Assembly (NCBI GenBank): GCA_010094045.1
Contig: ML986578.1
Span: 744,001 to 808,000, forward strand
Reading direction: 5' to 3'
Length of the DNA: 64,000 nt
From: Lojkania enalia
Lineage: Eukaryota; Ascomycota; Dothideomycetes; Pleosporales
The notes under the pieces were generated by a model. That model had not been told where the DNA came from. It did not search any database and saw only the letters and a program-made list of their open reading frames with translations. Position 1 is the stretch's first letter. Every line of letters starts with the position of its first letter. This document shows, one piece after another, positions 42,805-54,736 of this stretch. The position numbers and the translations under genes were made by a program.

Positions 42805-44553
42805 CTATCTTCCCCGAAGACTCTTCAATTCCTTCATACCTGCCATTATCAGGGGTACAGCCACCGGACCGAGCAAGGGCAAGTACACAGCGACCTTATG
42901 CTCGTCCGGAAAGTATACTTGACCAACCATGGACTTCTCGAAGAACGCCTTCTCTGCCGCGGTCTCTGCAATTCTTGCATTCTCAAGAGCTCCTTGGAAC
43001 CGACCGTCTCGAAGGTCGCTGCATGATTGTTGAAGGTGTGCAATAGCCGTGTCCACCGATTTAGCCACATTATCAGGAATTGGGATCGATTTGAGAGCCT
43101 TCGTCAGTCGAGCTAGCGCGCCCAGTGTCGACGATGCGGAGAAGAGAAGAGAAGCTGCCCGAACACGTTTCAATGTTGACAGTCGGAGAGGAAGAGACGC
43201 GGGCGATTGTGGTAGGCCAAGCAATGACAATAGCTGCTCTGAAAACGTATGCATAGCAGGCGTAAGAGCGTCCTTAGTTAATGTCATTGGCGATTGGCCG
43301 GTCACAGCTGGGTTGAGAATGAGGACACCGCCCCATTGCGGAACCAACCAACTATTAGCCCCGCTTTCTTTGACCAGAAGCGGGGATTGACTTTGATCTG
43401 GAACGTAGAGAATGAAATTTACAGTTGGGCTAACACCAATACTAGGACTCAGCGGCCACTCCGCAGCATTGATGAACCCACTGAGATCCTCCTTACGGAG
43501 AGTCCAAGCCTTGAGATTCTCATCATATTCGGGTTGACGAATAGAAGGAGAAAAGGTAGCATAGAGCTGTACTTGAGTGTCGACTGTGAAATTGCTAATA
43601 GAGGAAAATGTCTCGAGCAACGGCGATAGATATTGCTGGAGTGCAGCTTCAATCTCCCATGAAGAAGGCATAAATGTTGGACTAAATAATGAGAAGGTGA
43701 GATGGTAAGTCGGCGCGTACTTCAGCGTTCTGGTTGACTGGCGTTCTAGCTCAGTCACCGTTTCAGACGACAGGGACTTCATCTTAGCAGTATAGACGTT
43801 GGAGGTAGTAGAAAGAAGGTGCGCTAGAAGTGTCTGTTCTTCCGCAAATATCTTGTGAAGTTCGTGGGCTATGAAAGTTGCCAAGGGCGAACCGGTCGAT
43901 GATGGTGGTGGTATTTGATTGGGACTGTAGTATACGTCCAAGGTGGGAGCGTATGGTTGTAGTATCGACCGAGGGGCTGTACCGGTTTCTATAGGTATCA
44001 GCCTGATCGATAGAGCAATATCTTCATCATCGCTCCTATCTCCCGGCCCCCCACTAATGACAACCTGCTGCGAGGCATTCGCTGCGGACAAGGGAGCATC
44101 GGCGAGCATCAGGCGGAGATGATGCGCGGAGAATTCGTTTAGGTCATCTAGTGCATGCTGAGTGGCCCTTATCAGATTGTGTGCGTCCTGCAATTGCAGC
44201 GTTGGGGCCTCGACAGAGATGCGGAGAGGAAAGACTGGTCTGCATATCTGGAGCGCTGTTAGGGTTCATGGTCGAATAGAGTTCAGGAGTACAACCTTTC
44301 CGTCAGCCCAGTCCGTCATAATCTGCAAAGGCAGCTCCGCTCGGTAGATAGCTGTCGTCTTCCACCATATTGGAAGCCCTATGAATATCGCTACCGCCCA
44401 AAAGGAGAGTATAACATAGCGTCGCAACCGTAAGCTTTCCTTACTCTCGGGAGGAGGATGTCTCATCGCAGTAATCGCACTCTTAGTTATAGGCGGAATG
44501 TTGGGGTTTGAATTCGGCGTTGGAGGCACATCAGCGCCCTCTGCGGGAGGCAT
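42805..44553 (-). CDS. GPI17: GPI transamidase subunit PIG-S (Gpi17)
   Basis: Two exons, 44553-44296 and 44247-42805, 566 residues. PIG-S is a subunit of the ER transamidase that swaps a C-terminal peptide for a GPI anchor. It has the family's layout: a short cytosolic N-terminus, a membrane span near residues 47-65 (YVILSFWAVAIFIGLPIWW), the ELPLQIMTDWADGK segment, a large lumenal domain, and a second span at the end (LPLLGPVAVPLIMAG) with a short basic tail. The single intron of 48 bases has an uncommon donor (GTTGTA) but a good CTAAC branch site, and the join gives the expected RPVFPLRISVEAP. Confidence 0.92.
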
Positions 44554-44962
44554 CTTGCGGTTATGTTGCCAATTTGCGACACCTGGAGCTTTTGAAGATG
44601 GCGATCCTTGGCACGGAGGTCCCTGCTTTACCGCTTGCAGTCCGCTATTCTATAAGCATCTCGAAAAAGGGCAATTTTCAATTCATCGTTCAATAATGTC
44701 TGGCTCACTACATGCTTCCGACGCGATACGCAGATTATAAAAAGGGCCAAAAAGGGCCTGGTTGAAATGACCGCCAATAACAGCGGGCACCACCCTTAGT
44801 ATAGATATACTCCCTCTGTTCTCAATAAACTTCGATAGGAGGCGACCACTCTTGTTAACAGTGGTAACTGCACCTGCCAGCTTATGATTCTATTCTATCC
44901 ATGAAATATAAAAGTCGTCTATACAGATCAAGTATATACAGATGTACATCAATACAAGTATC
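44554..44962. promoter_or_regulatory. PIG-S promoter region and ISM1 3' flank
   Basis: About 410 bases between two minus-strand genes. No gene seen. Confidence 0.45.
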
Positions 44963-47900
44963 TTACAATCCTTCTGTCTTGACCACTAACTCACATCTCC
45001 CACACAATGTGTCCTCCTTCTCTGCTACATGCCGCCAACATCTCGGGCACTTCTTTCTGAAGGGCCTACGCACTAGAACCCTGACCTCCATTCCTTTCTC
45101 AACTTCGAACCGCTCCTCTGCGCACCACTCACCCGGATCCAGGTTCAGCGCAGTCAGCTCTGCTTCAAGCTCATATGTATCACCGACCCTAAAATCACTA
45201 ACAACGAACAGCCCTGCAAGATGGTCATTGAGCGGACCAGAAGAGGCGTGGTTGAGAAGGAAGCCGTGCTCAAACATAGTTTCGCTGCTGTCGAGTGGAA
45301 CGCCAACGAGGACTCCGCATTCGAGCGAGGACCCAATTTTCTTGTCGGCACGGAGACGCTCTTGCGCAGCTTTTATGGCTGAGCCCAACTTTTCGTAGTA
45401 GGTTATGTACTTCTCAAGACGGTTGGGAAGGTCGCCTTGATATTCAAGGAAATGAAAATTGGGGAGGGGCATCCAAGGCGTTCGTGCTGGGTGGATCGAG
45501 CTATCTTTGAGGGATGGCGGGAGGAAATCCCACACTTCTTCTACTAGTAGCGGACAGATGGGTGCAAGCATCTGTAAGAGTTCATAGAAGATAATGGCAA
45601 GAATGTTTTGGAGAAGTTGACAGTCTTCATGTGTGCCAGTGTAGATGCGGTCTTTAAGCGTTTCGAAATAGAAGGCAGACAGGTCATTCGCGATGAATTT
45701 GTTGATTGCATTGACGCCTTTAAAGAACTCGTATTTTCCGTAGTACTCATGCACTTCTTTGCTCACTTGAGTAAGCCGGTGTAATGCAAGCTTATCAGAT
45801 AAAAGCTTGATGTTAGCCGGATTGAGAGGTACCTCCGCGCGAACAGTATTGAAAGATGTGAAAGTTGGGGGACAAGACGGCAAGGAGAAGATACCGATTA
45901 GCCATTTGAAAGTCACACGGTACTTGTGCAGCGCTTGGTTTACAGACTGCAACACGGGTTGACCGATTGTGACGTCTCTGAGATAGTCACTGCTTGCTAC
46001 CCATAGTCTCAATGCGTCAGAACCCATAGCATCGTAAGATGGGCCTGATTCTTTCGATTGGTTTGGCCTAGTCCCCTTCTGCTTCTTCCGCTTTAGTGGT
46101 GGCAGAAGTTCACCGGACGTAATCTGAGCAGGAGAAATCACATTCCCAAGACTCTTGCTCATCTTACGGCCTTCAGAGTCGAGAGTGAATCCGTGTGTAA
46201 TGAGCGTCTTGTAAGGTGCTTTAACTTTGGAAAGGTCCGACGTTTGAGTAGCGACATGAGTAAGGAGAGAGGATTGGAACCATCCCCGATGTTGATCAGT
46301 TCCTTCAAGATAGACGTCTGCAACTGGTTGGTCTTCTCTCAACGGGAGTAAAGTCCAGCTTGTGCCGCTGTCGAACCAAACATCCATCGTGTCCTTGCCG
46401 CGAACATAGGAGCCAGAAAGATGATTTGGGATCCACTTCGGGTCATCTATAGGATCAGTCCACCAAGCATCAATACCATATTTACCAATGACATCAATAG
46501 CGTTTTCAATAATAGTAGAGTCCATAGTTGCTTCCTGTCTGCCTTCGTCTACCCTGTACAGCGCGGGGATAGGGACACCCCAAGCACGCTGGCGGGAGAT
46601 ACACCACTGGCTACGACCTTGAATGAAGCTTTCTAATCTTGCGCGACCACTATTAGGCATAAAGTGGACCCCTTCAATAGCCTGCATAGCCCCATCTTTG
46701 ATTTTGTCCACGCTGGCAAACCATTGTTCGGTCGCTCTTACAATGACGGGCTGTTTGGTCCTCCAATCAATTGGATACTTGTGACGATAGATTTGTGTTG
46801 CTCGAAGGAGACCTTTTTTTTCAAGATAGTTGATGACTGCAGCAGTGGCTGACTTGTTACCCGTATCTTGGATCAGCATGCCTTCAAGGACTTCCGGCTG
46901 ATCAGGAAAGGCCTCTTTTGTTAAAGCACCGGAGTCATCTACAGGAGCGAAAGCCTGGATACCTAGAATAGTACAGATATGGTAGTCATCCATACCGTGG
47001 CCTGGAGCGAGATGAACAAGGCCTGTTCCAGATACATCGGTAACAAAATCTGCATGAATGAGCGGTTGGAAGCCATTCGCCTTTTGAAAGGGATTCTCAT
47101 ATTTTAGATTTCCGGCTAGGTCTGAACCTCGAAGGCCCTCAAGGACGACACTGAGCTCACAGCCAAGAACGTTCTGGTAATACTCCACTCGTGAAGCCGC
47201 AACGATTGTCAATTCATTATCTTTGCTTGGGTCTTGCACAATTGTATATTCCATGCTGTGGTGGATGGCAATGGCTTTGTTGGCTGGGAGAGTCCAAGGC
47301 GTTGTGGTCCAGATGGCAACGTTCAGAGGACCTTGCACGTTAGACAGTGCGCCTTTCCTCAACTTCTCAGACACCTGGACAGGGAGCCGTACAAATACTG
47401 AAAGCGACCTATGATTCTCGTCGTACTCGAGTTCGGCTTCAGCAAGGGCTGTACGAGATGAAGGTGACCAGTATACAGGTTTGAATTGTCGATAGATCAA
47501 CCCTATTTACATAAGTTAGCCTGCCAGTATGACGCAGATATACATGCATCCTACCTTTCTCAAACATCTCCTTGAAAACCTTCAATTGCCTAATCTCAAA
47601 GTCGCTCTCCATAGTCTCGTACCTATTGCCCCAATCTCCCATAACAGCCCACTCCTTGAAACCTCTCATCTGCTCCTCCACCGTCCTCGTCGCTAACTCC
47701 CTCGCCGCTTCTCTCACGCTCACCGGGTCTGTATTCGCGTGATCCTTCTTCTGCGCCTGGAGAGCCTTGATCTCGATCGGCAATCCATGGCAATCCCAGC
47801 CTGGAATATAACTAACCCTCTTTCCCTGCCCGACTTGGAATCTACAGATGATATCCTTGGTGATCTTATTCAGCGCATGGCCGATATGCAGGGGGCCATT

Positions 47901-48167
47901 GGCGTATGGTGGGCCATCGTGAAGCGTAAATGTCTCTGGAGACTTTCCAGTTTCGTCGGGCTTCGAGCGGGCTGCTTGTTGCCAGGCGTAGAGGTCATCT
48001 GTGCACCGCCGGAGGTATTCCGCGTTCGATTCGGGCAATGGCCGGACCGGGAAACTCGATTTCGGGAGCCGGAGCGTGGAAGACCATGATGCGCGTAGGA
48101 GTCGCGTAGGGGTTATCATAGTAGCATCATGGGCAGGCCGGATTGGAATATTTTCTGTTGCTGCCAT
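44963..48167 (-). CDS. ISM1: mitochondrial isoleucyl-tRNA synthetase
   Basis: Two exons, 48167-47555 and 47502-44963, 1050 residues. It charges mitochondrial tRNA-Ile with isoleucine. The class I signatures are HIGH at residues 94-97 (PLHIGHALNK) and KMSKS at about 651-655 (GRKMSKSLGN). The editing domain includes WTTTPWTLPANKA and LAPGHGMDDY, and the C-terminus carries the zinc-type cysteine cluster CPRCWRHV then CGRCELVV found in bacterial-type and organellar enzymes. The presequence is clearest from a second ATG at residue 17 (MITPTRLLRASWSSTLRL; genomic 48119), so translation may start there; the longer start at 48167 is given because it is the first in frame. A cytosolic enzyme would be a separate gene. 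Confidence 0.96.
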
Positions 48168-48493
48168 CCTGACTGAGATCCTAGAAAGTCCTCGGTTAAT
48201 TCTCGGGAGCAGGCGCGATTCAGCACCAACCGAAATATCTTGGGACTGAGTAAGCCAATGAACTACAAAGTAAGAGAAGATCGTGTGAGATATAGAGGTG
48301 GGGCAAAGTCAACGCATTGGAAATGAGAAGGTAGTGTTGTGAATTTATGTCTATTTGGAACCTCAGCAGTAAATGAGACACTATGCCGCTTGGACGAAAA
48401 TCGGACTCATCCATATCCCATCCCATCCCAGTCCAGTCCAGGTTCGTAGTCTAGGACGCCAACCATGCGCCAATAATCAAAGGATCTCTACAC
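48168..48493. promoter_or_regulatory. ISM1 promoter region
   Basis: About 330 bases between two minus-strand genes. No gene or confident site. Confidence 0.45.
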
Positions 48494-50129
48494 TTAGTAT
48501 ATGGTCAAAGAACTAACTGCCCCATTCTTGAGTACTTCAAAAATCATCCCAGGAAAACCGAACAATTCCACATTACCGGGATTGCCGTCGCCTTCAAGTA
48601 TCACCGACCCGGCATTCGCGAGCTTGCTCTTCTTGCCCGAACCGTCTTCCCACCCCCCAAGAAACTCGCAGCTGCTCCCGGGGCTGTCACCCCAACCTCT
48701 GTTCAGCGCCATCCCTCGCTGCTGCAGGCGTTCCTCTTCTTCGCTCGCGTAGTAAGACTTAAAGACCTCCTTAAGCCTACCAGATATGTCCACAAAGCGC
48801 ATTTCGGAATTCAACGGGTCCCTATATTGCTGTGAAGGCACATGTTCTAGTGTCCACCTACTTCTCCTGTGGCGGTTGAACTGATATGAGCCTGGAATGT
48901 TGCCATGAAATACTATCTTGGTGACTGTTAGGTGGTTGAGCGGCTGCGAGCTGAGCTCACCATCTTCACAAAGATCCGACTCTTTTCGTTCTGCCGTTGG
49001 TGAAGGTGGTGATATCTGCGTTGGCTGCGAAATGAGGAGATCGAACCCATGATGATAGTAGTTGTAGAAGTGCTCTGCTGCAGCTACCTCACGTCCTTGC
49101 GCCTCCGCTGCTGCTTCGTCATCATCTTCCCAGTCCTCTTCATTGTCAGACACAACAGAGCCCTGATCAGAGTCGAAGTTGTCATCGGAGGTTAAACCAG
49201 CAGCGGAGTTATCAGAGGCATCGCTTGCTCTCCGATCTTTATGAATAGACAAGCGATGATCGTTTTTCCTGTAGATTGAATCAGGTGCACCAAGCTCCAT
49301 GATCAAATCTTGCGGTGTCGTCTCGGAAAGGATGATCCAGAATGGTGGGCTCGACCTTCTGACAAGCTCTATCCTTCCCTCGCCATGTATTCTAACAAGT
49401 TCGATCTCGTCCGGACCTCCCTCCTTGCTCTTGCCCGCGAGCGCAAGGGCCCTAGGGCTTGGCGGATTTGCAGTGAAGAGAGTACCGCGAGCTTTCTGCC
49501 ATGACTCACCACTAAAAATTGCCATAGATGTTGCTGGTCCGGTTGCTGATGACGAAAGTAGCGAGATAAAGTCCTTCTTGGGCGAGTATGCAGAATGTTG
49601 TACTGGAAAGTTGAAGGCGATCCCGGGGTATGAGAGATTATACACCCCCCTTGCGTTAGGGTCGTCCGATTTTGGCGGGATGTACTCTCCACCATATGTC
49701 GGCCCAAGTAACTTATCATAAATGTGCCTAAATCTAGGCCCCATTGGACCTGTCGACACGCTGGATTGACCGTCCGCGGGCTTGAACACTTCAACATCCT
49801 TGTACACCAGCTTCGCCTTTGTAAAGTCTAGGACTTCTATCAATCGTAAACGCTGGTCAGGGCCATCGAACTGTAGGCGGAGGCCGTTGTCTGGAAGGAC
49901 GAGATGGACCGGCGAAGCGATAGGACGCGCGTCATCGTGGTAGAGTTGGAATCTAGGGAAACTTCTCAATTCGGCTTTTATCGTTGTTAGGACTTCGTGT
50001 AAGGAACAGCCCAGTGCTGCGCTTAGATCAGCTCAACGCTTTGCTAGAGGAGCCAGAATGTTGGGCTGTGCACCTACTCATGAAGCCAACCGATCTCCCC
50101 GGTACTAACTGCATCGCGCCGTCTTCCAT
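48494..50129 (-). CDS. PHAF1/UPF0183 family protein
   Basis: Two exons, 50129-50078 and 50016-48494, 524 residues. The animal member PHAF1 (C16orf70) joins autophagic membranes by binding phosphoinositides; the fungal role is inferred. The first exon supplies the N-terminal MQLVPGRSVGFM, and splicing adds TLGCSLHEVL, which matches the family start and supports the intron. The core has DNGLRLQFDGPDQRLRLIEV, then KLLGPTYGGEYIPP, and the closing motif FGFPGMIFEVL. Between them lies an acidic insert (SDNEEDWEDDDEAAAEA) and other low-complexity parts that make it longer than the animal protein. A second ATG at 50114 is also possible. It is divergent from the kinesin-5 gene. Confidence 0.88.
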
Positions 50130-50812
50130 ACTAGACGACAGGTGGGGTGAAGAAGACTTAGAAATATGTGTCTAGAAATGGATATAGCAGTCTAGGATGC
50201 AGAAAGGCGGGTGATAGCTTGGATGTGCTCGCGCTTTGTTCACGAGGCTAGGAGTGAGACACGTTCCTAAGGCATCGGCTATAGGTCCCGCCGCACGGTT
50301 ATATCTAGAAAGAAAGGAAGAAGAAGAAAAAGAAGAAGAAGAAGAAGAAGAAGAAGAAGAAGAAGAAGAAGGAAAATGGTACAGATGAAGAGAGATGAGT
50401 GCTTTATGTCAGGAATATAACGTCGAGTGAGCACGATCATGCGTTGACGCTGCGGAATGGAGGGGTCGCGGGGCGCTGGCGGAAAGGGCTCTAGATGGAG
50501 ATAGTGTCAGGGAGGCAGATACACTGAGAATTTGGGAATATAATGGTTTGGTACTATGGAGACAGCGTCTAAACCAGATATTGGGTCATGCAAAGGCAGT
50601 TCAAACGCAAGATATCGGTTGTGAAGCTATGTTGGGGTGCAGAGCTCCTCGGTTTGCTGATGTTGCCAACGTGACAGGGGTCCCCTCATTAGCGCTGGCC
50701 CGAGTGTTTGTTTACTCCAGCGCTCTCGGGTACCATAACAAAACACCATAGATAGCATCGTTAACACCGCAGCTTCTCCTTCCCCATACATATACATAAT
50801 TCATCTTTTGAT
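50130..50812. promoter_or_regulatory. divergent promoter of the PHAF1-like and kinesin-5 genes
   Basis: A 683-base start-to-start gap. It includes a long purine tract of GAA triplets (listed separately). Confidence 0.5.
50308..50376. repeat. (GAA)n microsatellite in a shared promoter
   Basis: A pure purine tract of about 69 bases. The part from about 50332 to 50371 is an uninterrupted run of GAA triplets, about 13 units. It is 180 bases from the PHAF1-like start codon, on whose strand it reads as TTC. Confidence 0.95.
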
Positions 50813-53800
50813 ATGTCCGGTCTCCCTCGACCGGGGCCGCCTCCCGGCAAGAGGGTTCCTACGATGCGCCCTTCCACGATGCGACCTCCGCTCAATACAG
50901 CTCGGGGCCGCTCCGCTACACCGGCCAATAATGGTCGCGCCTCACCCGCAGAATCAGTCGCATCTTCGAGGACACGCTCGTCGCCACAATCCGGCATCAA
51001 GCGTAAAGAACGTGATTTCGAGCACGGCGGCGGCGAGGAAACGAACATTAACGTTGTCGTCCGATGTAGGGGTCGCAATGATCGCGAGGTGCGCGAAAAT
51101 AGCGGTGTAGTTGTGTCGACGCATGGGATCAAGAGCAATACGGTCGAGCTTTCTATGGGACCCAGCGCCTTGAGTAATAAGACATACCAATTCGACAAGG
51201 TCTTCTCTCCTGCCGCTGATCAGAATATCATTTTCGACGAAGTTGTGGTGCCAATTCTGGATGAGGTATGCCTAATAAGATAATCAACCCTCTTTTCTTG
51301 TTCTATGACTAATGGCGAAAAGGTCCTTGGTGGCTTCAACTGCACGATATTTGCTTATGGTCAGACCGGTACCGGTAAGACCTACACCATGTCGGGTGAC
51401 ATATCCGACATTCTACCACTTCCGGACGGCGCAGGTATTGTACCGCGTGTCCTCTATTCTCTCTTCAACAAACTTGAGGCAGAAGAGTCTGAGAATTCGG
51501 TCAAATGCTCTTTTATCGAACTGTATAACGAAGAGCTGCGGGATCTTCTGTCCGCCGACGATAACACAAAGCTCAAGATATACGAGGATAACAGCAAGAA
51601 GGGTCACAGCTCGACTTTGGTTCAGGGGATGGAGGAATGCCACATCAAGACCGCTTCTAAAGGTATCCAGCTACTTCGCGAAGGTAGCCATAAACGTCAA
51701 GTTGCGGCAACGAAGTGTAATGACCTCAGTTCTCGTAGCCATACCGTCTTCACTATCACCGTGTATATGAAGCGGGCTACTGAGGATGGTCAAGAATATG
51801 TGAGCGCCGGAAAGCTTAATCTGGTCGATCTTGCCGGAAGCGAGAACATCCAGCGTAGCGGAGCCGAGAACAAGCGCGCCGCAGAAGCTGGACTCATCAA
51901 CAAGAGTCTACTAACTCTAGGCCGCGTCATCAACGCACTTGTCGATCGAAGTTCGCATATTCCATACCGAGAGTCGAAACTTACGCGACTGTTGCAAGAT
52001 TCCCTTGGTGGTCGGACGAAAACGTGTATTATCGCTACATTATCTCCAGCAAAGAGCAACCTAGAGGAGACGATATCTACCTTAGATTATGCGTTCCGAG
52101 CAAAGAATATCCGCAACAAACCCCAGGTGAACCAGTTGGTATCTAAGAAAACATTGCTCAGGGAGTTCACAGCGGAAATAGAAAAGCTGAAGAGTGAGTT
52201 GATCGCCACTAGGCAGCGAAATGGAGTGTATCTCACTCAAGAGACATACGAGGAGGTCATCACGGAAAGCGAGTCGAGGAGGATATTAAGCGAAGAGCAG
52301 CGTGACAAGATCGAGACAATGGAAATTAACCTGCGCAACAAAGTACAGGAGTTGTTTTCGCTAACTACCAACTTCACTAATCTCAAGAAGGACCATGAGC
52401 AAACTAGGCTCACCTTGGAGGGTACAAAAGGTATTCTGGAAAAGACCGAGGTGGTTCTGGAGCACACTAGGGAAAATCTCGCCGAGGAGACGATGCTACG
52501 AAAAGCACACCAAAAGACAGAGGGTGAGCTCACAGACATTGGTCGTGACATGATCTCTACACTTGGAAAGACTACCTCAGATATTGATGGCTTGCGATCT
52601 AAAATTCGACGAAAGTCTGACCTTCAGTCTCAGAACCGCCAGAAATGGGCGTCTTCGCGATCTCGAGTCCTAGACACAACCCGTGTCGTTGAAGACCGGA
52701 TTGAGCAATTTCAGTCCCAGCAGGAACGAATGATGGGAAGTCTGTCTGTAAGAATGCAAGCATTCGTCAAGGATGAACTTGATAAACTAGGTGCTTCTCA
52801 GGCATTCTTGCAGGAGAAAATGAAAGCGTTCGAGACTTCTGAATATGAAGTCTACGATCAGACTGTGAAAGCCCGCGATGACATGGATGAAGTGCTGGAA
52901 GAAATCAAAACTTTGAGAGAAGACGTTAAGCAGAAAGTGGGGGCTGGCTTAAACGAGCTGTCCGCGGCAGCAGAGAATATCTCTGCAAATATCATGACAG
53001 AGTTGGACGCCTTCCATACTCAAGTGAGGCCCATTAGTTGAATCATCGCATTTGAGAGTTTGCACTTACTTTAGACAGCTACATATGTCATACTCTTCAC
53101 TTGGTCGGGATTTCAAAGGTACTTTCGACGACTTCGCCAAACACTTGGTCGAGCAGCAGACAGAGAATGATAGGCTCCACCAAGAGATTCTGAAGGCCAA
53201 TGCCGCTCTTGTTGAGGCCAATAAGGTAGCTCAAGGGACTCTCATCACATTCGTCGATGAAGAGAAACAGAAGTCTGCAAATGAGCGACAGTCGCTTCTA
53301 GCTCAAATTACTTCGCTCATCAATGCAAGTGCAGAAGCGCAAGAGCAGCGACTGAATGACCGATTGCTGGGTGTTGGTGAAGATATCAGTGCGGCAAATG
53401 CTGCTTTCGAGACCAAGCAAGGTGCTTATAGTGACGGAATGAATGCTTGGTCAGATAAATCGAAGGATATCTTGGCCGGTGTCGCCAAATCTAGGGACGC
53501 CGTCAAGACGAAAATCAAGGCAGATTTTGCGGTAAGCTCTATCTCTCCCTTCCTTTTGATATTTGCCTAATCATAATTTCTCTAGAATGCCACAAATTAC
53601 TCTACGTCGATCAAGAATACGACAACCTCGGTCCACGCAAGCACTGTCAAGACCGTTGAAGCACAAATGGCGCACATGGACACACAGCTACACTCTCTTG
53701 ATGAGATTGTATCCCGTGTTCGTACGCAGAACAACGATCACCATGCAGCTCACACATCATCTCTCAAGGCGCTCTCGAACACTGTTCAAGCGTCTTACTC

Positions 53801-54527
53801 TAGTATCGGCGACCATCTATCAACCTCGTTCGCGCGTGTGCAGTCGCTAGAGTCTGATATGTCTGCACAAGCAACAGCACTTCAAGAATCACTGCCAGCC
53901 CTATCCGAAGACGCAATCATCCGTGCGCCTCTTCGAGAGCTCCGCGATGCAATTGGCAGCCAGAATATCATCGAATATGATCCAACAGGTCAAACGCCTC
54001 AGCGTGTGACATACAACATCCCCTCGACCTTACCTCGAACCGAACCACACGAGGACCTCATCTCTCGCCTTCGTGACCGGCCGACATCTGCCGGGAAAGC
54101 CCGCAGTCCCACAAAGGGTCTCGTCTTCAACGACGCCACCAATTCCACGGATGACAACCTCTTCTCGTCCTCCACAATCGGCAAACCCAACTTCTCGCGT
54201 TCCATCAGCGCAAATACCGGCACAGGCATTAACAATGCCCTTTCTCTCCGCGAGCTAGATATTAACGTCGTCTCGCAGGAGTCCACTCTCCCTCTCGCCT
54301 CCCCATCCGAAATCGTCGCTACGGCTCCCCCGTTAAAGAAACAGAACCGAGGAGGCGACGATGGAGGTAAACTTCCTATGAAGAAGATGGGACGCAAGAC
54401 GGTAACAGGTCTGAGCGCGAGTCAGGGGCCGGGTGATAGAGAGAATTTGGCCATTACAAATTTCTCAGCGAGTGTGGGATCTGGGGTTGCAGGAGGACGG
54501 AAGTTGAGGAGTCATGGGAGCGGATAG
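50813..54527 (+). CDS. bimC: kinesin-5 spindle motor (BimC/Cut7)
   Basis: Four exons: 50813-51265, 51323-53023, 53079-53531 and 53586-54527, 1182 residues. A plus-end-directed homotetrameric motor that slides antiparallel spindle microtubules apart. The motor domain starts near residue 75 (NVVVRCRGRN). The nucleotide-binding loop is GQTGTGKT at 164-171, switch I NDLSSRSH, switch II DLAGSE, and the neck region is RAKNIRNKPQVNQ. Long coiled coils follow. The BimC box, target of the mitotic kinase Cdk1, is visible as YDPTGQTPQRVTYN followed by LPRTE. The N-terminus is proline- and arginine-rich and the tail is basic, fitting microtubule contact. The acceptor of intron 2 is the CAG at 53076-53078; the TAG four bases earlier breaks the frame. 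Confidence 0.97.
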
Positions 54528-54580
54528 GCAATGTGAGGGAGAAGGAAAGGGACCCATTTAATGTTGGTCTGTGATTGTAG

Positions 54581-54736
54581 CTGTCAGTGTTTTGTACATT
54601 GATCAAGCTTTGATTATTTTTTTTTTTTTCGAGAACCCGAGGGGGCGTCTGGTGTATATCTGTCAGTGTTTTGTACATTGATCAAGCTTTGATGCTAGGA
54701 TTGTTTTTCGAGAACCCGAGGGGGCGTCTGGTGTAT
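54581..54736 (+). repeat. tandem duplication after the kinesin-5 gene
   Basis: Two adjacent copies of about 78 bases, 54581-54659 and 54660-54736. Both start CTGTCAGTGTTTTGTACATT and end with GAGAACCCGAGGGGGCGTCT plus GGTGTATA. They differ in their middle, where the first has a long T run after GATTA and the second has GCTAGGATTG and five T. The location 54 bases after the stop codon puts them in the 3' UTR or just beyond it. Confidence 0.92.
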
